From: Globisporangium splendens
Lineage: Eukaryota; Oomycota; Peronosporomycetes; Pythiales; Pythiaceae
DNA: 64,000 nucleotides
Direction: 5' to 3'
Assembly (NCBI GenBank): GCA_006386115.1
Contig: VFIW01000005.1
Span: 620,001 to 684,000 of the forward strand
In this document: piece by piece, positions 22,973 through 35,597 of the stretch
Position numbering within the stretch: the first letter of the stretch is position 1
How the letters are laid out: each line of letters begins with the position of its first letter
Translations under genes and position numbers: made by a program
The notes under the pieces: model-generated
Databases searched by the model: none
Told to the model about the DNA's origin: nothing
Seen by the model: only the letters and a program-made list of their open reading frames with translations

Positions 22973-24625
22973 ATGAGTGCTTGTGTGCACGTCGGGCAAT
23001 GCGGGAACCAACTTGGCGCGGCGTACTGGAGGCTTGTCGGCAGCGACGATTACGAAGATGACGTCAGTGGGAAGATGCGCAGTGCACCGCCCCCAAAGGC
23101 GCGAAAGGTGTCGCGAGCCGCGCAAGCGCCATCTTCGTCGGTGCCGTCACTGTACTACGAGCACTTCTATCTTCGCCCGTCCACGAAAGCGCGATGTGTG
23201 CTGGTGGACACCGAGCCCAAAGTGATCCGATCGATGCTTGAGAGCGACGATGCGCACAGCTTCTGTCGCACATGGCCGCGACACCACGAGCCTGCGTTTG
23301 TGCATTTCGAGCAGTCTGGACGCGGGAACAATTGGGCGATGGGGTACAATTTCCAGCGGTTCCAGCGCAACGTGATCCCTTCAAAGACAACAATGACGCA
23401 ACCACATAGCAATAGCATTGCTTCATCAAAGTCTCGATCGTGTCCGGTTGCCAAATTCACGCCATTCGATGAGGATAAGCGCGAATTGATGGAGCTCACC
23501 ATGGACTCGCTGCGGAAGCTGATCGAATCGACCGATTGCTACCAGGGCACTGTGCTCATGCACTCGCTTGGCGGCGGCACTGGCTCGGGGCTTGGATGCC
23601 GATTGATGGAGCTCATACGGGATACGTATCCAAAGTCATATTTAGTGGCCGCGTCCGTCGCGCCGTCGTGGAAATGCGGCGACACACCGCTACAGAACTA
23701 TAACTCGGTGTTTACACTCGCTCATCTTCAGGAGCATGCCGATTGCATCATCTACAAGGAAAACGACGAGCTGCTACGCACCGCAGGATACTGGAAGGCA
23801 TTGACGCGCGCTGAGACCCAAGATCAGAGTCAGCAGGACAACCTCGCCGGCAATCTTTCATCAAGCGGCCCGCCATCGCGCAGGGTCTCGATCGACGAGA
23901 TGAACCATTTAGCCGCTGCGGATCTCGCTGGGCTCCTGTTCCCGCTTGTACCGGAGTCCAATAGTGCATCATCACGTCCTGTCAGTGCGCGACCATTTGA
24001 CTTTGGGAAGCTCGTACATGATCTCTCTCCGTTCCCCTCGGCCAAGTTTCTCGACGTCCGAACCGGTGTGCTCAAGGGGAAATCGTCATCATCAACCTCG
24101 ACGAAAGCCAGCAAAAGCGACCCGATGCTGTTTCACGCAGGCATTTGCCAGCACCAACTGACACTTCGTTCGGGAGGCGATGGTGAAGTAGAGTCAATCT
24201 TAAACAAACTCGTTCGCCAAACTGCACAATCATTCCCTCGTTCGGCGTCGCACACCCTCTCCAGCAGTGCGATCATTCGCGGTTTTCCGACTCCAAACGA
24301 CTGCAATCGGTCAACGAAGCTTCAAGCAGCAGTAGCGTCAGCTTTTCCTGGCGTGCTTTGGAATCCAGACTACCACACTGCCGTCTCGCATTCATCCTTG
24401 GCTCCATTTCCATCGAATGGGAGCAAGGCATCGGTCACGTTGTGTGTGAACAATGGCCACGTGTTAACAAGCGCCGAGCAGTACCTGCAGCGCGCTGAGC
24501 GTCAATTCAAGGCGCGCGCGTACGTCCACTGGTACGTGCAGCACGGACTGGAGGAATCCCATTTTCAACATGCCTTCGAAAAATCCCGACAACTAATAGC
24601 TGAATACAAAGACCTCCTTCGATGA
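22973..24625 (+). CDS. TUBD1: Delta-tubulin
   Basis: Tubulin-superfamily GTPase needed for triplet microtubules of centrioles and basal bodies. One exon, 550 residues. It opens with VGQCGNQLGAAYW and contains the GTP-binding signature MHSLGGGTGSGLGCRLMEL. Delta-type features are CVLVDTEPKVIRSML, QSGRGNNWAMGYNF and NYNSVFTLAHLQEHAD, in place of the alpha/beta forms. It is longer than the usual 450 or so residues because of Ser-rich insertions at about 130-165 and 280-390. The C-terminus ends without an acidic tail. The gene is convergent with the SFI1-like gene, with only 7 bp between the two stop codons. Presence of delta-tubulin fits an organism with flagellate cells. Confidence 0.92.
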   Translation: MSACVHVGQCGNQLGAAYWRLVGSDDYEDDVSGKMRSAPPPKARKVSRAAQAPSSSVPSLYYEHFYLRPSTKARCVLVDTEPKVIRSMLESDDAHSFCRTWPRHHEPAFVHFEQSGRGNNWAMGYNFQRFQRNVIPSKTTMTQPHSNSIASSKSRSCPVAKFTPFDEDKRELMELTMDSLRKLIESTDCYQGTVLMHSLGGGTGSGLGCRLMELIRDTYPKSYLVAASVAPSWKCGDTPLQNYNSVFTLAHLQEHADCIIYKENDELLRTAGYWKALTRAETQDQSQQDNLAGNLSSSGPPSRRVSIDEMNHLAAADLAGLLFPLVPESNSASSRPVSARPFDFGKLVHDLSPFPSAKFLDVRTGVLKGKSSSSTSTKASKSDPMLFHAGICQHQLTLRSGGDGEVESILNKLVRQTAQSFPRSASHTLSSSAIIRGFPTPNDCNRSTKLQAAVASAFPGVLWNPDYHTAVSHSSLAPFPSNGSKASVTLCVNNGHVLTSAEQYLQRAERQFKARAYVHWYVQHGLEESHFQHAFEKSRQLIAEYKDLLR

Positions 24626-24632
24626 AAGAAAA

Positions 24633-27600
24633 TCATTCATTCCGCAACGTTGTATAGAGACGCTGGATCTCTTGGCTGAGTGCTCGAATCCGCTCTTTCA
24701 ATACCGCCCACTTCCTGCAGAACTCTTCATTTTGTTTCTCCATGATCTCCAGTTCGATCTGCATTTGACGTCGCACAGCTGGATTCATGTTCCTGTGGGT
24801 ACGAGAATTTGTTAGATCATATTCAAGTGGTAGCAACAGAATCAGCCAGAAGAGCAGCGAGCGAATAGCAAACTTACTCTTGCGATGACGGATCCTGTAC
24901 GCAATGTCGATGGTTCTCCAGTTTGCCCTGAAACGCTCGAAATTCCTGTCTCCTGGCTTTCCAGACCAGCAGTTGAGCCTCCAATGCATCGAGTTGCGAA
25001 AGCGGAGACTTCGGATGAGTTTGTGGGGGAGCAATTGCAGCAGGTACTTCTTGCGTCTTCTTAACCTGGATACTCAGCGGCAAAACTGGTTTTTCATGCT
25101 GATAGACGCTGTCAGGTACACCATTCATGTTGACACTGAGCGGTTCGAAAGGTTGCGCACGGAAGTTGAATCCATATTTTAAATGAAGAGTGTCGTCCAC
25201 GCTGCGCTCCATTGCTTCCGAGGTTGGAGGGAGTCGCAGTCTGTCCACTTCAGAATTCTCAACCAGGAGATCAAACGGCCGGCGGGGCTGGGGCCGATTC
25301 GTCGGTAGCATCACGAATTCAGATAGAAGTGATCGCGCACTTGTGTTTTCATGCGCTGCTCTCGGTTGAAGCGATCCAGGTTGTTCCTTCCGAGCTTGGA
25401 GAGACGCCGGTGGCATGCGATTCTGGATGCGTTGCGTGCAAGACCTTTCAACAAAGCAAGTATCTTGAATTCTGAAAGCAGCGCCAACAGGCTTGCTCTT
25501 GTCGCGTGATTGACGATTTTTCACTGTCAACGACCTCCAGTGACGGGCAATCCGAGCAACTGTGCGCCAGACTCGAGCTGTATGAAGTGCCTGGGACTGG
25601 CTGATTTGCTTTTCGCGTTGCCCCTGCAGGTGCAGAGACGCAGTCATCCAATGTCGGACGCCATCACTCACAATGAGCTTATGGCGAAACTCCAATGCAT
25701 CATGCATTCGCGCTCGTTGGGCTTTCTTGTTCTCAGCATACTGCCTCAACATTGGGAAAAACTTCCGCTCCATTGCAAGCTTCCAGTGAATCAAAGCCTT
25801 CCGATTCTGCTCACGATATCGCTTCCTCGCCTCAACTTTCCGTTTCCAGAACTGAAAACACTTTACTTTCAACGCCGACGCATATCGTTCCCGCGCGCGC
25901 TGGTTCTGAATTTGACGCCACCGAAAATCCGCGATCCTTGCAACCCACTGGGAGAAGCTCTTTTCCAATACATTCACTTGCCAGTGATCGCGAGCGTGGG
26001 CATTGACAAGACGACTTGTCTGGCGCTTCCGTAAATGTTCAACCCATGCGTTGAACACTTGCCGCTTTCTCAAATTCTCTTTTTCACGTCTGAACTGCGC
26101 CGCTTTTGATGCGAGCATTTCCTCTCGAGCTCGCTGCTCTTTCCACTCACTCCTCCAAGCTTGGAATGCAGCTTTCTTGATATGCCTGTGATACTGCTGG
26201 AGAGCATTCTCAATCATGGGTGCATCGGACCGCTTTGAACTGACAAAATGCGCTAGATCACGCTCCCACACACGCCTCATAAGTCGCCCGTCACGAAACT
26301 GGACAGCGATTGCATTTCCTCGACTCTTTTGTTGCCGACAAGTCACGAACACACGCCACTGAGCGAAGTCTCTTTTGAGCGCACGTTTTCTTCGTCTGTC
26401 GTCCATTCTCTCCGCTTGCTCAGCCATTGCTCGTTGGTGGCGCAGCGCAAGCAAGAAGCTTGAAAACCCTTTGCGAAGCAAACTCTGGTACAAAAAATGC
26501 ACTGCAAGCCGTCGATGGAACTCCTTTGTACGCTTTTCACTTGTTCGATGCTTCCACGCTGCCCAGACTTGCTCCATGACCCGCATTCTTTGCATCATCT
26601 CCCACTTCTGCAGTTGCATAACCTTGTAAATGTGCTGCTTCCAGCTACTCCATGCCAATTGCACCAGCGTACTGCTGTGTCTTCGAAGGACTCGGGTCAG
26701 ACTCACCAGCACGTGGTGCTGCAGGTATCGCGCATGCCATGACTGGAAAGCTTTCCTCAAGAGTCGACTGCAGTATCGGTTGTACACGATCAGTTGAACC
26801 GACCTCGAAGTTGAAGCTTGGTCTCTTCTTCGATCAACAAGTCCCCTCCACGCCAGTATCACTTGACGGAGAAACTGTCGTTGCCTTGTAGTCGCCAACA
26901 TCTGCTGAAGGATACGCTGCTTTGTCGTCTTCTCGGTTGCTTTCACGAGGACGGATGTCTTTCTCTTCAGCACAGCGTGCTTCTGCAACTGCTGGATCGA
27001 TTTCTTCATCAAGCAGTAGTACAGAAAGAAATATGCGCGCTTCTCGAGCAGAGCGAGCTCGCGTGCTGAGCTTGTCCGATGCTTCCACCTGAGTACCGCG
27101 CGACGAAACTGGAAGCGACGCGTTTTCGCCTTCATTTCCGCCTTTTTCTGCATCGACTGCCTTATTCTCGCCACTTCACATCTCCATGTCTGTAATGAAT
27201 AACGCCATCGATGATGCGACCACGTACAACAAACGACACACCATGCAATGCCGTCAATTCAGACAGAAAGCTAGCCGTTCCAGGATCAGTATGTGTGCAT
27301 CTCACCTTGAAAAAGTGTCGTTTGTGTCGACGAACCAATAAGTTGCCTAGAGTCGTTGCTCGACTATCAGCCAACGATGGTGACTGCGATTGCAACAGTA
27401 AAGGGCGCTTCTTGTGGAGCTGCCTTGCGGTACGAGCGCCTGAGCTCAGGACGCGAAACGAACGGTTGAGATGCACATGCGGACCAGTGCTTGCACTCAA
27501 CTGCGCTTTCTGGTTCGAACGCTTCTCGATCTTGCTGACCTTGTCGTGGCGCAGCGACATCCCCCATCTCTCGAACCACTTTGCCATCAAACGCTTTAAA

Positions 27601-28247
27601 CACAAAGAGTGCATAGTTAAAACACCACCACCAGCAGCAGCGAACCATTTGAGGGGTTGTGATGACCACACAACGTACATGATGTGCTTTCTCCGTAAGA
27701 TTTCGCGCTCGCTGTTCAATCACTTTCCGCTGCGCTACCTTCTCTCTCCACCGCTGAAAGAAACGCCGCTGAGCAAACCCTGCGCCAATCGTACATGCTT
27801 GTTGTATCCGCTAACAAAACAAAAGCGAACATTGCAAAATTAGACCACCACCCACCTTCCAATATGTACACACATGAACAACGACCAAGTCCGCACCTTC
27901 TTCCTCTCTTTCGTGTCATCTGCTTGCTGCCGCCATGCTGAAAACGCATTCCACAGAAGCGAGCACTGCGCGTGGTGCGTTGCCAGCAGCTGTTGCTTCC
28001 AGCGCGCGCGCTCCTCTTTGTGATGCTGTCGCCACTCCTGCCAGCTCGCCGCGACCAGCTTGCGATCGTGGAACGCGTCTGCGACATATTGGTTCTGTGC
28101 ACACACGTCGCTGTCGCTCTCTACCTCAGCGCCGCCGCCGCCGCCGCCGCCGCGCGCTGCACTTGCGTCACGTCGCTGCTGCTTCTCCTTGTCTTCCTGA
28201 ACAGCATCCACCATAATTTGCGAAGCGCGCCATTCTGCATTCGACAT
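24633..28247 (-). CDS. SFI1-like centrin-binding repeat protein
   Basis: Long helical scaffold of centrosomes or basal bodies that binds centrins through repeats. Best model has five exons: 28247-27897, 27768-27679, 27593-27306, 27189-24878 and 24792-24633 (1066 residues), all in phase. The first junction could instead use a donor further on and the acceptor at 27780. Residues about 100-760 carry many SFI1 repeats, seen as an aromatic/Trp about every 25-35 residues in settings such as FRRAVLRWKHRT, LRQVILAWRGLV, LRKAFQSWHARYL, KHCFQ-type FWKRKVEARKRY and FFQRWREKVAQR. The N-terminal part has a Gly run (GGGGGGG) encoded by a GCC-type triplet repeat at 28129-28152. The C-terminal exon is a coiled coil. 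Convergent with delta-tubulin, also a basal-body gene. Confidence 0.85.
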
Positions 28248-28629
28248 TCGGTGTCTTCGATTCGCTGTAAACCACTTTATTTATGTTAATTTAAGCCAAT
28301 CAAAAGCATTCGTTTCACACAAAAGTTACGGTGCTCGAGTAACCTAGCGCGGCACAAAGAACAGTGCCTTCATGATGTGAATAATATACTCAAGGCAAAC
28401 GTTTAGATGAAGGTTGCTAATTTATGCGAAATGAAAGGTTACCGCAGTCTTTGTAGGCTTACCAGTTGAGCCTATTTTAAGACCCAATTTTCTGCTATCA
28501 TCTCTGCAAGGGTACTAGAAATGACATATTAAGCTGTTTGTACTGGTCGCCTTGATGCGTACCCTCCATCTCCCCATTTAACCGTGTCAGTGAGAATTCG
28601 GCCCAGTACGAACGTAGCTATTTGGCGGG
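28248..28629. promoter_or_regulatory. Divergent intergenic region, SFI1-like/ZSWIM-like
   Basis: 382 bp between two divergent start codons; A/T-rich, no gene seen. A pyrimidine-rich block at 28560-28580 lies shortly before the ZSWIM-like start. Confidence 0.4.
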
Positions 28630-31272
28630 ATGGACTCGTACAAAGTGCAGGACGTGGTGCCGTTCGAAGGGCGGTTCCCGTCGTGGGAGGCGTTTGACGT
28701 GGCGCGCAAGGCGCACTGCGAGAAGACGCACACGCTCTACGTCTGCCGCAACACCGTCAAGGTCGCCATCGCCAACAAGCGCCGCAAGCTCCAGGTCCCC
28801 GACAGCTGGGTCTACGACCGGAAGGTACGAATGGAAAAAGAAAACACGGTGGAGAAGAAATGCGCTGCGCACATAAACTGTATGCGAACACGCACTCGCG
28901 AGATGATGGATGCGATGCTGGGTGGCGCGAAAGAAAAAGAGTCCATGCGCACACGGCTACAGCAACAGTGCAAGCGATATTGTAGTGCACGGCGAGTTGG
29001 AAATAGTATCAGGACGCGTCTTTTACGATTGGGAATGATGATGGATGAATTGCTTATGCCTGTGCCATTTGTATTGCGCGTTGCTAGGTGTACGTGTGCA
29101 CGCATGGCTACCGGCGCATTTCTCGGTCCAGCGGCTCGCGTCCGCGGCAAAAAGTGCGTTATACGAATTGCAAGGCGCGCTTCACGGCGTCCGTCGTGTG
29201 TGAGATCATCAACAATGCCGAAGTGCTGTGCATCAAGATCACAGGACAGGTGCGTTGCACTTATCCTGATCCATCTTTGTCCCGATAATGGACGGCTACC
29301 AACATGTCTCTTGCTGCTGTCTTCTCGTTGTGGACACTGCATTTGCTTTTTTTAGCACCTTGAGCACGACGATCACCCCGTGAGTCTGGACCAGTGGCGC
29401 AACTATTCCCAGAACCGCGCGTCGATTGTGGAGCACCCGTACTTAATCCACGAAGCCGAGCTCATGCGTCGAATTGGCTCGAACAAGCGCACGGCGCGCG
29501 AGCACATTGAGACGCTGTCGGGCAAAGTGTGCACGATGAAAGATATGCACAACTTGTATGCGCGCTTAAAGAAGCGCGAAGACGTGATCAAGACCAATTC
29601 CGCGATGATCGACGAGAACCCGACCGTGCGCGTCGAGTCGGTGCTGCAGCAATTCGTGGACACGCATGTCGAGAATCACGTGAGCATCTTGTCGGCTGAC
29701 GACGGATCGAACGAAGCCATTTGCCTTTCGAGCAAGGCGATGAAGGAGCATTTCCAGGTATTCCCAGAATTGTGCCTCTTGGACGTGACGATCTGCCCGC
29801 GCTTCGACATGGACGGGTACCAGATGCAGGGTTTTTTGTCAATGGATGCGCTCGGGAACTCGAAGCCGGTGTTTTTGGCGCAATCGAGCAACACGTCGAC
29901 GTCGCTGTTTCGACGCATTTGCCAGGATTTCAAGCGCACGCACCCGAAATGGACCGCGATCAAGATTCTCGTGATGGACAAGCTGCACCCGGAGGTCGTG
30001 GACGTGCTGCACCACGAATTTCCCGAGGCGCAGGTGCTGTTGTGCCAATTCCATGCGATCAAGTTCCTGACGTCGCTCGTGACTCAAGCCGAGTTTGAGA
30101 TCCCGAATGTGCAATCCCAAGAGCATGTGCGCGAATTGATGAAGCAAATGGTGTTTGCGAACTCGCAGCAAGCATACAACGATTCCAAGTCGCTGTTACT
30201 GCAGCATCTCGACAGCCGCGTGGATCATCCGCTGCTGGTGCACATTGACCAGCATTGGGAGCCGTATCGGAACCTGTGGGCATCGTATTGGCGCGGTATC
30301 GTGCTGGAGTTCTCGGCATTCTTCACAAAAGGCATGGAGAGTTTCTGGAACCCGCTGAAGAACGCGTTCGAACGCACTGGCGGCAGCAGCAGCCACCACA
30401 AGACGCTGATCTTACATCCCACGTCGCTCATTAGCAGCGCCAACAACGCTGTCAATGCCACCAGTATGGCCACCACCAGTATTAGTGGCGGTGCTGGAAT
30501 GCCGATAACCAACACAACGAATAGCGACGAGGTCGATGCCGGTGGCAGTGGCGGCTGTAGCCGCAACACGTCGATCACCAAGTGCATCTCGGAGGTGCTG
30601 ACGATGATCAAGTTCATCGAGGACGAGTGGACGTCCAAGATGATGATCTTGGAGATGACCAAGCCGCTGACGGAGTTCAGCTCGGACCCGCTGCTGCACT
30701 TCATGGTCAACTGCCTCAGTAGCTTCGCCGTGAGCCTCATCAGCTCGCAGCTCATGGCGCTGAACGCGGACACGGGGAATCCGACGACGAGTGCGACGAT
30801 CTCGGTGACCAGAGGTCCGCGGCCAACGAGCGCGACAGCGGCGGCGCTATCTTCAAGTCCCACTCTGCCGGACAGCGCGCACAATCATTCGTCGCAGACG
30901 AACGAGCCCGAGACAGTGGTGTGGGCCGACAAGGCGACGCGAAAGAAGCACGTGATGCAGCGCGACTGCAGCGGCTGCGACTGCGAGTTCTACCAGCTCT
31001 ACCAGCTACCATGCCAGCACCTGATCTACTACGAGCTCTCAGTGCTCAAGAACAAGCAGCTGAGCATGAGCGCCGTCGGCCAGCGCTGGTTCCTGCGCAC
31101 GTTCCAGTACCCCAAGATCGTGAGTCAACGCGAGTCCAACGAGGTGAGTTGTGCAGCATGCTGCATGCTGTTGTATGAGACGTGTGGTGGATGGGAGCAT
31201 GACAACTGACCGCCTTTGTCAATTGCAACGTGTTGGGTGCTGTTTTCGCAGATTGAGTATCATATTCTGTAA
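28630..31272 (+). CDS. MULE/FAR1-transposase-derived protein with SWIM finger (ZSWIM1/3-like)
   Basis: Four exons close in phase 0: 28630-28824, 29088-29249, 29356-31143 and 31252-31272 (721 residues). The last exon encodes only IEYHIL and the stop. The N-terminus resembles a FAR1-type DNA-binding zinc cluster split by the first intron (LYVCRNTVKV, then VYVCTHGYRR and VRYTNCKARFTASV). About 190-440 is a MULE-type transposase core: LLDVTICPRFDMDGYQMQGF with the first Asp, VMDKLHPEVV with the second, CQFHAIKFL (the C..H pair) and KGMESFWNPLKNAF holding a candidate third acidic residue. A SWIM finger sits near the end (CDCEFYQLYQLPCQHLIYY). Introns, the lack of obvious terminal inverted repeats and the single-copy look in this window suggest a host gene. 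Whether it still cuts DNA cannot be told. Confidence 0.85.
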
Positions 31273-34200
31273 GCCACCTGCATGTGCCGAGAACGACATG
31301 TCGAAGGCATACACACATTTGCGATATGCATGCAAGAACAAGCAAGCAACCCCCATGCAAGCAAGCACGGGATGCACTCTACGGTATGGACATGCTGAAG
31401 AAAACTGGATGTGTTTGTTGATTCTCCCACTTTGGGAAGCGAATTTGTGTTTGTGCTACAGTGCGCAGATGCATGCTGTCGCAAAGAATTAATCCACGAT
31501 GATAACATTGGAAAGTGTACGAGTCGCCATTAGGCATCTGCAGTCAACATGCATGTTGTTCGAGTGTGCATGCGGAGGAGCAAACCAGCGCATGCACACG
31601 CAAGGTTGCACCAGGCAAGGCAGCCAGTTTCGGGTTAATCGACACCCCAAGCAGCTGCTCAGAATGTCAAACCAGAAGAGCAAGAGATCCGGAATGACTG
31701 ACATCTCCTCCTCTTTTTCGGCGGCCGGTACACTCAGAAGTGTACCTACCGACCGCAAGTCAGTCCATGTACCGACCTCCACTTGCCATGTCGCATTGCA
31801 GCGAACCCTCCGTCCTACCGCATCCACAGTCTTCGTGACGACAAGAGTCTTTTTTTTTTCGGGCAGAAATGAAACGGACGGATCTTTGAAGAAGCAACAT
31901 GCAGATAGGGAACGTTTGGCTGAAGCATTTGGGAGTTTGCATTCTCACCAACAGAGAGAGAGAGAAGGCATGGGTGGTTCAGTTTGCATAGCGGCCGACA
32001 TGGACAGTCTGCTTCCATGCACTGCAAGATTTCCATACAGACGCGGCGCAATCAGGGCATATTCATGTGGACTGTAGTTTGCATGAGTGTTCGTATACAG
32101 ACCGATCTCCACTGAACGACCACGACCAGGGAAGCGAGGGATCGCGTTGTGGCTTTGTGGGGATAAACGAGCCAATATCACAAACAACAGAGAGGTTGTG
32201 CGAGCGAGGTTTGCACCACCCGCATGCTCTCTAATGACACAGCCACCTTGAGTTTCCGCAGCAGCAACAGCATACTGGTAGAGAAAACATGATGCGCTGA
32301 GAAATACATGGAGAAAGTGAAAGCCAGTCGCCATGGGGTTTCTTCCGTCCGATACGTGCGCATTAATCGTACAGAATGCGTCTGAACTGAACCAATTACC
32401 AACTCGACAGCACTTTGCACTTGAAGGTGAAACCAGAGTGAAGCCATTCCTTTGCTGTGCTAGAGCGCTCCCCCATCCCTCCATTACAACACTTGCCCCA
32501 TCCCTCCCAATCATCCAATCCATTTGCCAAGGGCAATCATCACCTGACAAACACGCTCTGCAGGATCAATTGACTCGGTGCTGGTGACCGAAATCCGTTA
32601 CATGTCCATGCGCCATTATTGCCACCGAAACCATCGACTTCAACACACATCTGGCAGTTTGTATACCCCAGACGAAGCTATGTTCAAGCGGAAACTGACG
32701 AATGGGAGCGCTCCACCTCGTGCCACCACTTGATTCCATACTGGAATGTAAAGGCAACTTGGATCAAGTGCTGATCTTCTCCCTTCGATTTGTCCGCGCT
32801 GCCACCACAAGAAAAAAACAACAACAACTCAGCACCAACTTGGGCAACTGCTGCTGTGTGTGTTGCGTCTGGAGGGTCCATCTCCCTGTTAGGTTTCCGA
32901 CAGCAGTAGTAGCAGGTGGGATTGACTTTTTTTCCTGCTGGTTCCTTCCCTCGCCCGTCCGCCAAAAAGTATATGAGACAAGTCGGTCTCCCGATGAGAC
33001 GCAAATGCTGAAATAACAACGGCGTCATCCCAATGCCAGAGTGTTGGCGCGCGCTTTTCAATGAGACCTCATAAAAGCGCACCGCCATGTCAACACCTTG
33101 CACCATTGCCACCATTTCGCCACGCGACAGCACTCTAGATGTGATAACCTTTGAATCGAGTCCAAACAGCGGGGTCCCAACTCGTCTGGAAAGCGAACTT
33201 TTGTGCGTCAGAAACCCAGGCGTCAACATGCCAAAAATGCGTCAGAGTGATGGTGCATTCGTACTTTTGGACGAAACCCCATTGCTTGGTCGTGTTTGCA
33301 CAACACACACCACTACTGTCGCAATTTGTTGTTGATTTTTGACGGCTCACCCGAGCCGCAGCTCCTTCAATATGTTTTTCTCCATGCGGAGCTCCTGAGG
33401 TTTGTGCCTACGGTACAACAATGTGGTTGCGAGTATGGGGGGAGGTTTGGTTCACTTGGTCTGTTTGGATGAGCAGGGAGACCGATGAACGGACAAACAA
33501 ACAAACAAACGGACGGCCGGTCTCTGCCGTGGGTGGATGACGCCGCCGCGAAAGTTTGCGTTTCGGGACGGCTGTCCGCCTGGCGATTACTCCGTAACGT
33601 CGACTTTGATGACTGACGCGCGCGGATGGCGCTCCGCCCAAAATACCGAAATTCTGATTTGGGACGCAACCCCGATGGACCGAGATTCGGTCGTTCCGAT
33701 TTTCCCGCGAGTGTCAGCATCCGCGACACAAATCGGATTGGACAGAACGGCGCTACGCTGCCAAAGTAACTCGCTGAAACGAGAACATGTACAAACGGCC
33801 AAAGCGCGTGCTTCCGGCCATTCGTGAGCGAGCGATGCGATCTTCTTGCGCGATGCGCTTGCTTTCCGAATCGTTCTTTCTCCATGACTAAAATGGAGAG
33901 TGCCAGTCTAAACTGAGGTGGTAATGCTGGAATTGAATCTTGCTTGGTGGTGCTTGTCGGTCGGTACAGTACAGCGAGAAAGCCAATGAGAAAGGAGATG
34001 AGAGAGAGTGACGGTCTTTTGCTGGTGGGTTCACCGAGTGCCCAAATTGTGGAAACCCGGGACGCCCGAAATAAACTCGTGTTCCCCGTAACCCGGTGCT
34101 CTTGCACATCCGTGCCACTGATCCTGTGCACTATCATGGCTCTTCTATGCGCACATCTCAGTGTTGTTCAGCTCAACTTTGGCTTGCCGTGACACCAACA

Positions 34201-35597
34201 AACCAAAAGGCAACAGCAACAAGAAGTGCACAGATGCAAATACGGAAGCGGAAATGGCCACAACTGCCCAGTTCCCGCGCTGCAAGCACAGAACTCTTCT
34301 TGACTTTTTAGCGCGAAATGGGGCAAATGCTCCGAGGCGAGTACAGGAAAAAGCACCAATTGTTGCAGCACACCACGAGCAGAAAACGGGATCCCTAAGT
34401 GTCCCCGCTGGATATGAGTGGAAGCGGACGAGCCGACGTTTAGGCGGACGAAAGTGCAAAGTTTTGGTCTGGAGTCTGTGATGAGAGTTGTCGGAAGTTG
34501 TGCTGGTCACATTCTGGGCCGATTCAGAAGTGAATTGTTGTGCTTGACTTCGGTTTCAACTCGAAAAGTGTCCATGTCAAAATTTCGCTTCAAAAACAAT
34601 ACGTTTCTCCAACTACGAACGAATGGTTATGTGGTGCAGTTTTGCTGTTTGTATCAACTCGTCTCGACTAGAGTGTGCAATTCAACGTGCATTTTTATCC
34701 GCATTTCCTGGCATTAGCATTGAATTTCGGAACCACAGTGTCGAGGCTGCTTCGAGAGCACAAAGACACGGACGCAAAGCGTTGCGCTCTTCAAGACGCA
34801 TCGTCGTCAGGACTTGGCTAGAACGAGTGAGCCGCACGCCAGGTATGGGGAGATATAACGTGTGACCGCGAGAACCAGCAACGCACACATTGCGCGACAA
34901 TTGCGGAATACCAAAAGTGCAACTTGAACCACCACCTGGAGCCAACTTCCCTGTGATTGAGCCTTGAATCTCGCGAATGCTGCTCCGAGCTGATCCTGGA
35001 GAATGAAAGTAAAGCGAGAAAAAGAAAACAGAATGCTGCCAATCCTCGTTGATTTTCAGTTCTTTCGGAGCACCAGATCCTTTCGTCGCCTCCAATTACC
35101 AAATTGCTCTCATTTTATGCTCGAGCAATGCCATTAGGTCAGTCGACGTCGTCATATGTCCGCGTTCCCTATTGGCATTGCGGCCTTTCCCTGCAACACT
35201 CCAGCAAAGCCAAACACAACCAAAACGAGAATGGGATCGCCCCGTTTCTGCGCTCATGCTCATCAAAAAGAAAGAAACCGCAACTCCCCTCAAGCAGAAA
35301 CGGGACCCCCTTTCTGCTGACCCAGCTCTGTACCCAAAGGGGGTGGCACTCTGCGTAAGTCGGTAGGTACAGTAGGTAGAGCGTTAGGAGGTCGGTAGAT
35401 ACGAGGGGACAAACCGATGGCTCGCAGCAATATGGCGGCGAATTGTATTGAAGCCTGCGGCGTTCTTCGTTCTCTTCTGTTGGGGCCATTCCCAAATTTG
35501 CGTTGAGTATCTCAAGAGCTGTTTCCTTCTTCTGAGGCCCCGTCCCTCAGTTGCCGTTGCAACTGACACCCCCTCCCTCCCACTGCACCCCGCTTCG
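31273..35597. other. 4.3-kb gene-poor stretch
   Basis: No coding frame with recognisable motifs on either strand. The longest frame (33367-34137, minus) has a composition unlike the neighbouring proteins and no motif. Contents that can be named are a poly-T run (31851-31860), a GAGA run (31953-31964), a CAAA run (33495-33509) and purine/pyrimidine-rich blocks just before the MYB gene. No tRNA seen. It may hold long 5' regulatory DNA or non-coding RNA; the sequence alone does not show either. Confidence 0.5.

Noticed and set aside
31945..32550. 201-codon minus-strand frame in the gene-poor stretch
   Set aside because: No motifs, no signal peptide with a sensible mature part, and no splice-linked partner.
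33367..34137. 256-codon frame on the minus strand in the gene-poor stretch
   Set aside because: Rich in Ser, Arg and Pro with no motif or partner exon. Length alone is weak evidence in a 4.3-kb spacer of middling GC content.
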